From the NCBI GenBank assembly GCA_946803715.1, contig CAMPET010000368.1, positions 1 to 50,034 on the forward strand: a DNA stretch of 50,034 bases. The letters run 5' to 3'. The position numbers and the translations under genes were made by a program. Of this stretch, positions 23,029 through 35,979 are shown piece after piece. Position 1 is the first letter of the stretch, and each line of letters begins with the position of its first letter. A model generated the notes under the pieces. It saw only the letters and a list, made by a program, of their open reading frames with translations. It was not told the origin of the DNA and made no database searches. The stretch is from Beroe ovata (lineage: Eukaryota; Ctenophora; Nuda; Beroida; Beroidae).

Positions 23029-23728
23029 ATGCAGCAGTATACAAGAACCAATTGCTTTGGATTTTGGGCAAACATCAGACTTGCCAGTTATGGCATCACT
23101 GTCTCCAATATCTTCAAAGACCTATTCAAAGGATATACCTTGAAGTATCTTACAGAATCTTTCCTTGGTTAGGAAGCTTTGAATCTTATCTTTTCTTTGT
23201 GCTGCCTTTTGCTAAGATTCCTTCACATAATGCAGCTGTGTAACTTCCCTATCACAGGCAGAGAAATGAAAAAGGTGCAAACATGTGATGACCTTACTGA
23301 TCAGCAAAAGAAAACTAGGATAGAATGGATCATAGCAGAATTGCAAGATAACGAGATATTGCCTTACAATTATGTCTATGACCGAGATAGATTAGTTATA
23401 GGAGATCCTGAAGAGGTAAGATTCAAATCAGCAGAAACATTTTTATATTATAGTCTTTCTCGACAAACAGGGGTAGATTTCACTAATCTCTTTGCATGTC
23501 TCATGCTATCAAAGTTGATGATTGAATTTCCCACAGATATCATGGTTCATCTGGAACTTGGTACAGTATGATGTTCGTGAAGTCTGGGATTCATACAGAA
23601 GGTATCACATGACTGAGGGAAGCGTCTTGAGTGAGCCTTACACATGGGTACCACAACCAAGACCAGAAACACCCTTTGAAAGCAAATACAGCAACCCTTC
23701 CTACAAAGAAATCCAGACCCGTGTATGA
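23029..23728 (+). CDS. Calponin-homology (CH) domain exons, probable 5' part of the CH/ankyrin gene
   Basis: Exons 23029-23167, 23258-23415 and 23537-23728 join in frame to 162 aa. The start of the domain matches a CH fold: FWANIRLASYGITVSNIFKD followed by LKYLTESFLG. The third exon encodes SWFIWNLVQYDVREVW, like the conserved Ile-Trp helix of CH domains. CH domains bind actin or microtubules. The ATG at 23029 follows an acceptor (TTCCAG|GA), so it may be internal and earlier exons may exist. A reading frame ends at TGA 23728, but a Lys-rich coding-like stretch starts after an acceptor at 23809, so the true junction to the downstream CH/ankyrin exons is unresolved. Either this is a separate short gene or one gene up to 30288; I favour one gene. 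Confidence 0.6.
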
Positions 23729-24540
23729 GCCGTACACTCACACATATTTTGATTTGTTTTGATGATTAGTGAGCTGCTTGACTGTCATCTAGCTTATGAA
23801 TTTTTCTAGGAATCATCATAATGTTCATCAGGAGAAACACAAGAAATTACAAGAGAAAAAAAAGAAGATGAAGCCAGAAGAATCCATTATAGAGGTAGTG
23901 CCATCCCCACAATTAGAAGCTAGTCAGGATGCATTTTTACTTTATTTCAAAAGGTTCAATATCACATCATAGTTCTAATATTGTGATTTTGTTTCTCTTA
24001 GACCATACTATATCACACCAGTTTTAAGGATGGTGATGATGCACTTTTGTTAATATGCAAATCCAATGTTATCCTTGCAAACTCCTCCTATTGCAAAACA
24101 GTTAAAACGAATTTTAACACGGGCGGAATAGTGTACTGATGTAGACTGTCTAGTCCCGGCTGGCTAGTCCCGACTATTATGTGGCCTTGTATCATTCACA
24201 GAATATAGTGATGGCTCATCGTTTTCCTGGGGGATAATATAGCACGTCTAATTGCACCTATCATGACACTACATGCTGTAAAGCACGAGCCCTGCTTACG
24301 ATGCAATCAGTTGAGTGTGTACTTAGCACGCATTTCATTGTCGCTGAATATGATTCTTATGCATGTGGATAAATTGCTGAGGTAATAGCAAACAGCAATC
24401 TTGTAGCAATGTGGCGACTTAGTGGTTAAAAACAAAGATGTTTTTACAGACATCTTCAACTGCTTTTAAACGCATCAATGCGCTGCACTCAATAGCATGT
24501 CACCTGTGCGTAAAAACTATAGATGATACTCAATTATAAC

Positions 24541-27500
24541 ATGGCGGGGAATTACACTCCTCACCGCTGTTCATCCCCTCCTCAGACAATACAACTGTGT
24601 ATCGATGACAGCCCGGGTGCTATACGGTGTCCGCCACTCAATGACGTAGAGGATTTGTCAGACACGAGGCTACTCCTCCGTCTCATCAATGCCATTTTCC
24701 CACAAACATTCACTCCGGAAGTCCTCCTAAACGACAGGTGGGTACTGATAGCAGGGATGAGTGCCTCACTGTGCCTACAGTTATGACAGCATCAAATGGC
24801 ATCAATGGCGAATATCATTCCCGTGATATTCACGTGTAGCTGTCACACCCTTGATACGACCATGTCACTTTTATCACACTGAGCTCAACCTCAGGTGGAC
24901 GATAAATCTAGCGCTGCAACTGTTGGGGGACATCATGGACGTCGACCACAAGGTGGACAGTGAGGATCTCGTCCATTGCGACCTCATGGCAATTTGTTCC
25001 TTCTTCGGAGGTGTCCTCATGAAGGGACTCAAGTTTAAACAGGCCCGTGCTGTTGTCGAGAGAACAGGTTATGCACATTTACTGGGACATACAATTAGCA
25101 GCCCCTTGTGATGATTAGAGCACATTGTAGTTCAATACATCCATATAATTTAGCATGACGTTAACTATTCGTCGTATATGATTATGTTCCTGCTGGACTG
25201 TAATGCGGGTACTGTGCAATCCTTGTGTACAATTCAACTCTTGGTGAATGATGCACTCATTTCAGACACACTTCAAGATAAGTTGATCCAATACACCAAA
25301 ACTCTGGAAGATCTGCCGAATATTGCTCAGTCTCTTGACACAATTCGACAGAAAAAGGAACTGACTCTCAAGATTGAAGTTATCGGGAAGGAAACTTCCA
25401 AGTTAGATGCGCTTCATGACATAAGTAGGATGAGAGAATGGGTCAAGACGCTCAAAACTTTGAAGAAAGAGGTACCTTTTACGTCTGTATAATAATACGA
25501 ATAAATTTTTGTCCCAACAGGGATCAGTTATCGCGACTTCTCGGGCACTACAATGAAATCCACTACAGGTTAACGAGGTAATCAGTCGAAAGATAGCTGA
25601 CAGATTTGAAGTAGCGGATGTCCCACGTTCCACGACAATAAACAGCCTGGTCAAGTTCATGTACATCAACCTCAACCTCACAACGGGTAAAACATGGCTG
25701 TATCATGGAACTACCCAAGCATGACAACTCATTATCTTCTCGTTGCTCAATTTGGAGCATGCTACTTTCCTCAATCCGACACGATATATTCTATTAGTTG
25801 GGGAAACATCTCATAGGTTGCAGCTTGTATATGACAATTTGAATATATTAATATAGTTGAGCTTTTCCCTGAAAAAGGCATTGCACGAGATGACTCTTAT
25901 CCCACTTACTTGCAGGAGTTGCGTTCTACACGAGCAACTGTAAGGAAGTAGTCTCCCCTGAAAGGAAGATAGTGCTCTACGATAAGAAAACACACGAGTT
26001 TTACGACGATTTCTCGGGAGCGGAAAACTCCTCCCAATCCGTACGACAACTTCTCAACATTCCGTCGCGGGAAATCGTGGAGGTGAGAATACCAGGAAGT
26101 ATTGACAGAAACGGCAACATGTGCCGGTATCGATGCAACAATAACGCAACAATAAGACAACAAGTGACTCACATGTAGACAACAATAAGACAACAATAAC
26201 GCAACAATAAGACAACAATAACGCACTTCTCCCGCGATCGCATAACGCGATATAGGGCTATACTAAGTTGGAAAAATCACTTAATCAAGTGAGTTGTAAC
26301 TATGTATCAATAAACTTGTGGTGTCAGGTCAAGAGTGAGAACTACGAGGATAAATACATCATGTATTTTGAGAGTCCGTCACGGAACAAATTGCTCAAAG
26401 CTGGAACTAAACTCCTATACCAGGTGCTGAGAAGTGTAAAATGAGAGGTGGAGGTCAATCCCTATATCCTCAAATATAATTCCCGCAATGATTATTTCAT
26501 TGAATTTATTAATTTCTGTTATTAAAAGATATATTTATTTGTTTCATGGACAAGGTCCAAGATTTAAATACTTAACATGATTATCAGTTTAATTGAATTA
26601 AATTTTATTTGTTTTCCATTAAGTTTATTCAGCAGATCATTTTAGATAGAATAACTTCTCTTTTGTTTGGTTTCAACTCTTCGTTTGTTTTTATAGTACC
26701 TCCTTATCAAAATGCTGCTGAAATTCCCATGGAAGGTTTGCTTTTCTTTTTTGCTCAATAATACAAAATGAAGAAGTTGTACCATACATCGATAACTTTG
26801 TAACGGAGCTACTTCAGGTGTTCCCTGGATCTCCTACCCAATGTGAGAGGGCCCTCTTCAAGGCAGTCAAGGGAGGAGAGATGGACACGGTTGAAAAACT
26901 TGTCAAGTTTTACAAATGTGACCCGAGTTTTGTCAACGCCACCTACCGCGACACAGGTATCACACTCTTTCACCCTCTCTTTGATAGAATTCTATTTTAT
27001 AGGTAGTAAATCAAGTAGGGAATGATTAAATTCTGTTTTTCCTCGGATTTTATAGAATTCTACCCGAAGGTGCACCCTCTCTTTTTTGGAATTTTACCCG
27101 AAAGTACGCTCCATGATCTGCCAGTTGTCGAATTTGCGAATGCCCCGTACCCACTGTTTACTGTTTAGGTAACAGTTCGCTTCACTTTGCTGTGAAAGGG
27201 GCTCACTTCAAGATAGCACTCTTCCTGCTGGAGTCTGGCGCTGAGATCAACCTTCAGAACAAGATTCTACAATCACCGCTCTTTCTTGCGGTATGTCACA
27301 GGGTTAATTGTACGTGAGTGCGTTCTGGTGAGTGCGTACTGGGGTGTGTACGTAGTAGGGTTCGAGGCCCTGATTCACTGGGTCATATGGGTTGTGATGA
27401 TCATATCAAATTGATCATGCTGTGGGAAGTCACGATGTGAGGTCGTATGGATGTGGTTGTAACATCTCTCCCTTGTCTAGGTGGAAGCACTGGATCGTCA

Positions 27501-30288
27501 GATGGCGAGTCTTCTAATCGAATGGGGAGCGGACATCTACCTCAAGAACATCAACAACCTGGACGTGTTGAAACTGTCGCGTAACGACACCATGCGCGAG
27601 TTTCTCCTCATCAAGTTCGAGCAGATGAAGGGGCTGATTGCCGCTGTGGCGAATGATGACCATGCAGCGCTCAGCACTGCGGTCAACAACCACCACCATC
27701 ACCAGCGTCCCTTTGCCTCGCTCAGGAGTCGGATATTCCATGGGGCGACGCTCATGCACGTGGCAGCCAAGTTCGGGGCGGTCCCCGTCATAGAGACACT
27801 CCTCGAACACAAGTGAGTTGTACCGGGGGTCATCAGTGTGATGTCCGGTTAGCTGATAGCTCCATGCGTCCAGGAGCCTGCTGCTTCCCTTGCGGGGAGT
27901 GTTTATGGTTTAAACGAGGATAGTCGACTAGTAAACAATAAATTTTTGAAACCTTCTTTTGGACTAGACAATCTACATTTAATTGATCGATAATTAACAT
28001 GATTTATCTGCTAATTAATCTGCTCAGGTTGGAAGTCGATATTCCTGACAGCGCTGGGAAGACGGCGCTGCACTACGTGCATGATCTACAGACAGCCGGC
28101 ATGCTGCTGGAGGCGAGGGCCGATGTGGCCCATGCCGATAAAGACGGCAACACGCCCCTTCACTCCCTATGTCTGGGCCGGAGTGTGCAGGGAGAGGATC
28201 AGGTACTGGGAGAGGGAGGGTGTCATGGTGTCATGTGATGGTGTCATGGTGTCATGGTGTGAGATATACATCACTCAATGTTTATATTGAGTTGATATGT
28301 TGTCATGAAGTCTACTAGACTATGTTAACTATATATGTTATCATGACGTCTACTACTCTATGTTAACTATATATGTTATCATGACGTTGACTAGACTATT
28401 CAGCTAGACGTTGGGGAACTATTTCTGGAGAACGGGGCAAGTGTACTGACGAGGAACAACAAGGGGCTCCTTCCCGTCCACTGCTGTGCTATACAGGGTA
28501 AGTTGGGGTCCACACTGCACGTCACTGCGCTATAATACAGGGTACGTTGCGTTATCCTGGGTAAGTTGGGGTTCACACTGCACGTCACTGCGCTATAATA
28601 CAGGGTACGTTGCGCTATAATACAGGGCAAGTCCAGATTGGAAATGATCTCAGGATGAAGCATTACATGAACCCTGTAGATATTCTCACATGTGATAGAT
28701 GTGTAGATATTCTGGCATAGATTTATCTCACTTTCATTGTGAGGATGATGTCAATGAAATAGGGAGCTATTCATATCAAGTTACATGGAATTCGATTATT
28801 TTGTGACATTACAACTGACCTAGTTTCCATGCAAAAACGTCTATCAAACCATACGTCTATCAAACAGTTACACTCAACGCATGGATAGATGATCTGCTAA
28901 AAGCCATGTGCACATCTACAACAGACACCTCTAGATTGAGAAAAACCCCAGTCCCGAGTAAACCCCCAGTCCCGAGTATAGCCCCCAGTCCCGAGTAAAC
29001 CCCCCTCTTGCCCAGGTCGTGCTGATTACATTAAACTGATACTGGGTGTTGGAGGGGAGGAGCTGAGGGATGAACTTGAAAACGAGGAGAGATCTGTTGT
29101 ATCCATGTTACGACTAGCGGCTGAAGCCGGCCACTGGAAGTACGTGCTTCACATTCATGTTGCATCACGTTGTGATCACGTGACAGACAAAACATGGCCA
29201 CGTTACTACGCATTGTTTATATTGCAGTGGTGGTGCTGCTTGTTTCCACTGTTACTGTCTTCATACATTGATAAACCGACAGACAGTGGTTTTTAAACTC
29301 AAGGCGTGTTGTTCTACTTTCCAATTTTCATTGCAGAATTATTATAGTAGAAATTATCATGTGACAAAATCACAAGATAATATCATGAAGATGAAACTTG
29401 TCGTGTGCCAGGTGTGCGGAGTGGTTGTTGAAGAACGATTTCCGGTTTAAGGAGGGCGAGGGAGAGAAGATACTCGAGAACCTCCTCACTCAGAAGATAA
29501 ACCACGCCAATCCGCAGGAGACAGTCAGTTTCCTCGTGGATTTGGGGACAGATCCCTGTCATAGGAACACTAAAACTGGGAACACGGTAAGTGCTGCTAC
29601 TGTGGGATTTCCACCCCTTGGAATAATCCTTAGAGTAATGAAATTGAAGGTGGCAGGTGCTAACATAGCTAATTATATCCCCTCGTAATACAGCCGCTTC
29701 ACTACGCATCACGTGACCCAAAGTTTGCCGAGATAATGACCCTACTCCTGGAGGTTGGTGGCAACATAGAGGCCCAAAATGAGGAGGGAGAAACGCCGCT
29801 TTTCGTCGCCGTCAAGATGAATAATTTCCACGCGGCGCAGGTGCTAATCGAAGCGGGAGCGAATATAAACCACAAGAACAAGATACTGCTGACAGCATTC
29901 CAACTGATAGAGGTTTGTTGGTCGTTTAGTTGTGGAAATATGGATCGGGAAGTTCCTCATTTTGTTAGGAAGTTATATTCAGCTTTTGAACGTTCCAGTT
30001 TACGATTGAAATTCCAGGTCAGATATTTTCAATCACTGCCAGTATCATATTTCATCCCCTACAATGCAGGACTACGACGAGTGGATAAACAGTGGGATCC
30101 TGAGCGAAGCTCACCAAACCCTACTCCGTGACCTGTCTCTACAGCAGAACCAGCAACACATCAAGTCCATTATGCGTGTTGTGCGGAACTCCTCAACTGA
30201 CAATTCCAGACCGGCAACTTCCCGCCTCCAGACTCGATCTAACACCATGGGTTCGCAGAAACAGCGGACTCTGCTGAGCATCAGCTAG
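24541..30288 (+). CDS. CH domain plus ankyrin-repeat protein
   Basis: Sixteen exons: 24541-24737, 24895-25067, 25266-25471, 25569-25686, 25916-26082, 26328-26423, 26697-26735, 26818-26956, 27169-27290, 27481-27812, 28028-28202, 28404-28497, 29016-29139, 29412-29586, 29694-29912, 30070-30288. Every phase agrees and they give 864 aa. Residues ~30-125 resemble a CH domain (DTRLLLRLINAIF, CDLMAICSFFGG). A charged helical linker follows, then an unassigned ~90-residue segment (VAFYTSN...TKLLYQ). From ~350 on there are ankyrin repeats, with cores GNSSLHFAVKGAHFKIALFL, GKTALHYVHD, GNTPLHSLC, GNTPLHYASRD and GETPLFVAVKMNNFHAAQVL. The tail is basic and Ser-rich. Exon 26697-26735 is a 13-codon micro-exon and the least certain. 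Probably a cytoskeletal scaffold, an inference from the domains. The first exon may be internal because an acceptor-like CTATAG lies just upstream. Confidence 0.85.
28299..28410. repeat. 38-bp tandem repeat running into a 3' splice site
   Basis: Three copies of a ~38-bp unit (TGTTATCATGACGTCTACTA core). The last is cut by the acceptor CTATTCAG before the exon at 28404. Shorter GGTGTCAT repeats precede it (about 28216-28262). Confidence 0.85.
28498..28623. repeat. 63-bp tandem duplication starting at a 5' splice site
   Basis: Two 63-bp units begin at 28498 and 28561, each starting GTAAGTTGGGG. The first GTAAGT is the donor used after 28497. A further partial unit follows. Using the second donor would bring in a TAA in frame. 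Confidence 0.88.
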
Positions 30289-32297
30289 ACAAGAAGTAGC
30301 TGTTGGGAGAGGAAATCGGGACATTTTCGGGGATATGCCATATATTGTGACGGTCGTTTACTTGTGACTAGACTGTAACCTCTTGATAAGCATAACATCA
30401 CCTGCTGATATGAGATTGCTTTGTGCTGTATTCACGATGATGTATTAATTTTCACATGGATATTATATCTAGATATGATAAATTATCATCGTTTTATCTT
30501 ATGAAAGACGATAGAAAGATTAAAGCTTAGTGAGTTCTTTTGATCTCGATCAAAGCTAATTTTTGTTGTTTCATGCCCAATTATCTTTGTTGATGAATAC
30601 GCGAATACTTTTGAAATCTCATTTAAATTTTAAAATTATACTATTTAGATATTTCAATGTGAGTCTTTTTAATCAAGAATAATCATTATGTTAGATTCGA
30701 TATCAAAGTATACGCTGATGTTAGACATTCAATTATTCAATTTAACAGGGAATATGTTTGAAGAAACCATTAAGTGTTATGTCTTAACGATTAAGATCAA
30801 GCTCCATATATTATGATGATATCGTTCAAAATCGATATTATCTTATTAGATATCTTGATTCTGTGGTGTCATTTACGTTTCATGTGAAAAACTGCGCTGT
30901 AAATACTCCATGTGATGATTTTATATCCGAATTCCGAAGACATGCAAACTCTTGAATTTGTAATGATCAATCCACATTGATAGCTATATCCATATTTCCC
31001 AATCGCATTTGTGTACATCAAAAGTTGTCATAGCAACGATAAGTATAACACAGGCATTGTGCTGTGTAAACCAGTAAACAATTCTTTATCTGTACTTTAC
31101 CCAGGTCTAAGGAAAAACAGTCGCTTACATGCTGCTGTATTGGATGGTGAATGTTGTACAACACACTGTGTACTACCATTTCAACATTTTGTATCCTACC
31201 AGCCCCATTTCATCAACTAATCATGAGTCTTTAGCTTGTGTGTATTCTACTTGTTTTAGTACACTTCACATACACGCAACGTTACCTGGATCAATTAGCG
31301 AGATAATGGGATAATTGACTCGTACCCCATTGGGCCAGCCCAAATCCCCCTGCAGGGCTATTGCACCATCTATCTGCATTTAATGAACTCAAACCAGGAA
31401 ATGCGCAATCTTAACTGGTTGCCACGGCAACGGCTATGTGATTTGTAAACGGCTGTCATTTGCAGAGCGGCAGCAGGCAAGCTATAGAGACGACCGACAT
31501 ATTGAGTCCAAGCTGTTTACCCTATTGAGTGTGTACTTCTCCTACATAAACAGCATTTATCTGCGGTTTAAACTTTGAAGTGTCCGTCCTAACTTCCCTC
31601 AATGGAGGATCACAAACTACGACAAACAAGAATCAATTAGACTTTCATCAGTAAATTGTGGATAAATCCGGCATGAGGAAGGTCTAAAGAAAAAGCGGTG
31701 TCTCTGATTGTTATATCAATAAACCGTGTTGCAGATGATCAGTATCGCAAGGAATGCTGGGAAGGCTTAAGTGTACTAGAGAATCTCAAAGTCACCTTCA
31801 TTTCAAATTAATTTGGCTGAATGACCCCAGAGATGGAAAGGGTCTTCAGACGCGGGGCTCAAATGCGTATGCAAATTTTGATTGTCAGTCATTACTGTGC
31901 TAGAATTCGAGCCGCGCGCGCGGCGCGCGCACACGCTGTCACGACAAACTATGATCGAAATTTCTACTTTTTCGACAGTAGGAATGGGTTCCCCAGTCGT
32001 CACAGAGTCCTGTTCTGGCGGACTGGTGTCAATGCATTCCTACGTCACAGTTATGCAGTGGTGTCAGCAAGTAATGACGAACTGGTACCCAATTTCCCAA
32101 CCTTGACGCCGTAGGAGAATTGATACACATTATTGATTCATTCATCTATAGGAGGAATTATTCAAATAAATTTACAAAATATTGCGATATAAATAACAGC
32201 TGACGGGAAGATATCGGTAACCTCTCAAAATACGACTGAAGGTGCTTAGAATCCATGAGCCACTATATCTCAGGTAAGAATACAGTGAGGTCACTAA
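30289..32297. other. Intergenic region between convergent genes
   Basis: AT-rich sequence after the ankyrin gene stop and before the PSMD13 stop codon. It contains the 3' UTRs of both genes. The open frames near 31821-32114 cross a CGCG palindrome (GCCGCGCGCGCGGC) and resemble no protein I know. Confidence 0.6.
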
Positions 32298-35086
32298 TTA
32301 ATTGCACAGCAATTCTGGGATCTGCTTTTCTACGTCTTCGACTGTCTTTTCTACCGAGTCAGCCCATTCCTTGATCCTCTTGTTCATTTCTTTGATCTGC
32401 GATAAGTCGAGCACACGTGGCTGGACCCAGGTCAAGTTTACCACCTGCGGTGATAGAAGGGTAAATATCATGATGACTCATGAAATGAAATACAAGGAAG
32501 CGACGGACGATTACAAGTGATGCGTAATGAAGCCACTCCCTATACGATGACAAATTAGCATTTGTGGCAATGAACACATCTGTGATCTGACTCTTCCGGG
32601 ATAGAAGAAATTCTACAAAACGCGCAGCAGATATGTACGTGCGGCAGTGTTAATGTGTAAATATGTCACCGCGCGCCACGTTCACTACCGTATATGATGT
32701 GACCGGCTCACATTGTCTCATTTCTTACCTTATCACATTCATCAATGCTACCACGGACAAGATTCAGTGAGATGGCTTTCATGACCAACAACTCAACCTC
32801 ATCAACAGGCAACTTCACAGCTGCAGCTACCTGGTCATGATATGATGTCAGATTGGTCAATTGATGACACTAAAGTGATGACACTAGTGATGACATACCG
32901 CATGACACTACATATTTCCTGCGTTCCCATACACAATGCTATACCTCACTGAATGGGATAGACCGACTGGACGATGCTCTGTTGAATGTTAGCTCCATTA
33001 GTCCAAGCAACGCACACTTCTGTTTCATGGCCACTTCATTTCGTGCGAGATCTGGCTGCTGGCTCCATTGCGGCTGTTGGGCAAATCACGATAAGAACAG
33101 ACAAATTGATCAAATCATGCAGAATGATAGTTCATTTTCTCAAGGCATAATTCATACCTGTAGTTCCTCTAGTTTGTTCATGTCGCCTCGGTTAAACGCC
33201 AGGAGCAACTCAACAATCCATGGGCAGGCAACTTTCAGAGCTTCAAGTAACGGATGGGCTAGCAGTTCACCGAAGTTGTAAACCTGAATAATCAGTAACA
33301 TATTATTACAATAAATTTTCGTGTCAAAGTGAACAAGTGCAATTCATTTTGATGAAAATGACAAGCTAGTGTTCTTCTCATCACGAGTAGTCAGTACTCT
33401 CTCAAAATATTGAACAACGAATAACCTTATCTCCTAAGAGAGCAGATAGTCCAATGTGGAATGCATGTTCTTGCTGCTGTTTTGGCGTCAGCTCGTCTAG
33501 ATCAATACAACCGAGATATCTCAAACTATCCCGATAGAAACTGTTGTAATCTCCTTTCACCTGAGGGTACCAACACATCAATTCCACCTAGCTAACACGA
33601 TTCAAGGGGCATTAATAGAACTTCTACTTTTATTCTCCAATAGGGCCCCAATACCATTCATCCAAATTTTGATCATTTAATTAACACCATGGCAGTGTTC
33701 ATTCCAAACATTAGAGGAATGCGAGAGAAGATTCATACCTTGTAAAACTTTGCACTTAGTTCATAGAATGCACCGTGAACTGGGGTTACTTCACCCAAGC
33801 TGTCAACTAGCGATTCAATTGTCTTGATCAGTTCTTGTACTTCCTCAACGTTACCTTGGTCAATCTTCAGCGTTCCTATCTTTAACATGAATATCGTATT
33901 TTGATACCATCCTTTCACATTAGGCCATAGTACCCATACCAACGAATCATGACTAATGAACAATGATAGAGTAACGAACTGAGTAATTAACAATGACTTT
34001 GTACTTGGAAAAGTCGACAAACCTTGGCCATGATNGAAACTGTTGTAATCTCCTTTCACCTGAGGGTAACAATACATCAATTCCACCTAGCTAACACGAT
34101 TCAAGGGGCATTTATAGAACTTCTACTTTTATTCTCCAATAGGGCCCCAATACCATTCACTCAAATTCTTATCATCTAATGAACACCATGGCAGTGTTCA
34201 AATCAAACAGTGGAGGAATGCGTGTTGAGAGTATCCATACCTTGTAAAACTTTGCACTTAGTTCATAGAATGCACCGTGAACTGGGGTTACTTCACCCAA
34301 ACTGTCAACTAGTGATTCAATTGTCTTGATCAGTTCTTGTACTTCCTCGACGTTACCTTGGTCAATCTTCAGCGTTCCTATCTGAAATATAGAGGGAATA
34401 CATCAACATCGTATTTTGATACCATCCTTTCACATTAGGTCACAGTACCCATACCAATGAACCATGATTAATGAACAATGACCGAGTAACGAACTGAGTA
34501 ATTAACAATGTCCTTGTACTTGGAAAAGTCGACAAACCTTGGCCATGATCTTGATCTTAGCCTCAGGGTGGTTTGACACCTTCTTCAGCAAGGTCTCCAG
34601 GAATTCCACTCGTTTGCCTAACTCTATGTCGTCCGATACAATAAGCCCCAGAGTGCTCAGTGCCAGGGCACTTATCTGAAAATCGGCACTGTTCATTTTA
34701 ACAATTCATTTTAACAATTCATTTTAACAATTCACGTAACATATGATAGCCTCATCATTTGTTTTACCTAACAATTTTCTGCATCTACTAAAATTAAGAA
34801 CAATCCAGTCAAACATGACGTCTATCGCACGTAAAATTGTATCAATAATACGTGACACCAATTCACGCAGTTAATCAGAAATTTTTACCCGATGATCAAA
34901 GTCTGTGACGAAAGTGGTGTAAACTTCCGAGAGATGTCCTGGTTTGTGATCATCACCCTTGACATAATTGATAAGAGCCAGGGTAAGCTGGTGCCAAAGT
35001 TTCTTGTTATACAACTCCTCCATATTGAACCACTCCTGTGACTTGGCACCCTTCTTCTGGGCAGAGAGGAAGCTTTGGACGGTCAT
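32298..35086 (-). CDS. PSMD13: 26S proteasome non-ATPase regulatory subunit 13 (Rpn9)
   Basis: Exons on the minus strand: 35086-34889, 34675-34538, 34381-34241, 33560-33426, 33283-33158, 33073-32945, 32830-32729, 32444-32298. All introns are phase 0 and the total is 371 aa, against ~376 in mammals. Diagnostic stretches include [41 protein letters not shown], the PCI/winged-helix part with [20 protein letters not shown], and [14 protein letters not shown]. It is a lid subunit of the 19S particle and works in ubiquitin-dependent proteolysis. The 141-bp exon 3 is present twice (34381-34241 and 33879-33739) and exon 4 has a truncated second copy at about 34071-34038, beside a single N at 34037. 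I used one copy; this looks like an assembly artefact rather than a biological exon duplication. Confidence 0.93.
33538..34547. repeat. ~500-bp tandem duplication split by an N inside PSMD13
   Basis: 33538-34036 and 34038-34547 are two near-identical copies with scattered substitutions and small indels. They begin at GAAACTGTTGTAATCTCC and end at ACCTTGGCCATGAT. The N at 34037 sits exactly between them. This is the pattern left when overlapping contigs from two haplotypes are placed end to end. Confidence 0.9.
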
Positions 35087-35979
35087 GCTACCCCTACCAG
35101 AGTGATTAGCGGGTGTTATGCGCGGCTCAGAGATAATCATTGTAGTGAGATGATGACGTCTTGTCATCTGAGTATCATTTCATTGGGTATTTCATGGGGA
35201 AGCAGGGAAAGAATTTTCGAGATTCCAATTTTCGTAATGTGGTACAATACTAGAGTTAAATTAAAAGATTTCGTTGCACTCAATCAGGAAAAAAGTAAAA
35301 ACTCGGGATTATGCATGCATAGTATATATGGGATTGTTTACATATTACGTCATCAGCCATGGGTTTTCAAATGTTATTGTATCACTGGTAGATAGATAGC
35401 GGTCAGGGAAGGGGGCTTGATAACGTAATACGTGAACAGTCTCCTAGTGATTGGGCTAACCCAAATCATATGGTTTCTTATTCGTGTTTGATATTCTGAT
35501 CAAGCAAAATATCATCATTCGTTAATTCGCGTGCAGAACATGGGTTTTTTAACTCAAATTTCATATCAAATTTTTTGTTAGCTTCAAATTCAGGAATCAT
35601 TGAAAGCTGGAGAATGCGAACTGGAAAGTGTGTGGTCGATTGTCGAAGATAATGGAATCCGCTTTTTGAGTTACCTATAGGTAAGATATCGCATTTCCAG
35701 TCAACAAAGCTTTATAAATATCATTAAAGAATTCATACTCTTAACATTAGCATAGCCATAAAGAAGTATCAAAATAATATGCAAATTTTTGCTCAACAAA
35801 AAAGTTCTTTGTTGTATCAAGCCTAACCATACCGTATCAAAAATTCTAAAACTAAAAAAAGGATTACAAATGATTGCTTAATGTTTATTGCACCGAAAGA
35901 AAAGAAAAATATTTTACCTTACATCTCTTGATCATCGTAAACTGTGCTACGCAGATCGCGTTTTTTGTTCAGATCTGAT
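35087..35979. other. Intergenic region upstream of PSMD13
   Basis: About 890 bp of AT-rich sequence between the PSMD13 start codon and the stop of the next minus-strand gene. It should hold the PSMD13 promoter and the 3' UTR of that gene. No further gene seen. Confidence 0.6.

Noticed and set aside
31821-32114. 97-codon plus-strand frame
   Set aside because: It crosses a CGCG palindrome, has no family resemblance and lies between convergent genes without splice signals.
33739-33879. Second copy of PSMD13 exon 3 as a mutually exclusive exon
   Set aside because: The surrounding introns are duplicated as well, the copies meet at an N and the partner exon is truncated there; an assembly artefact explains all of this more simply.
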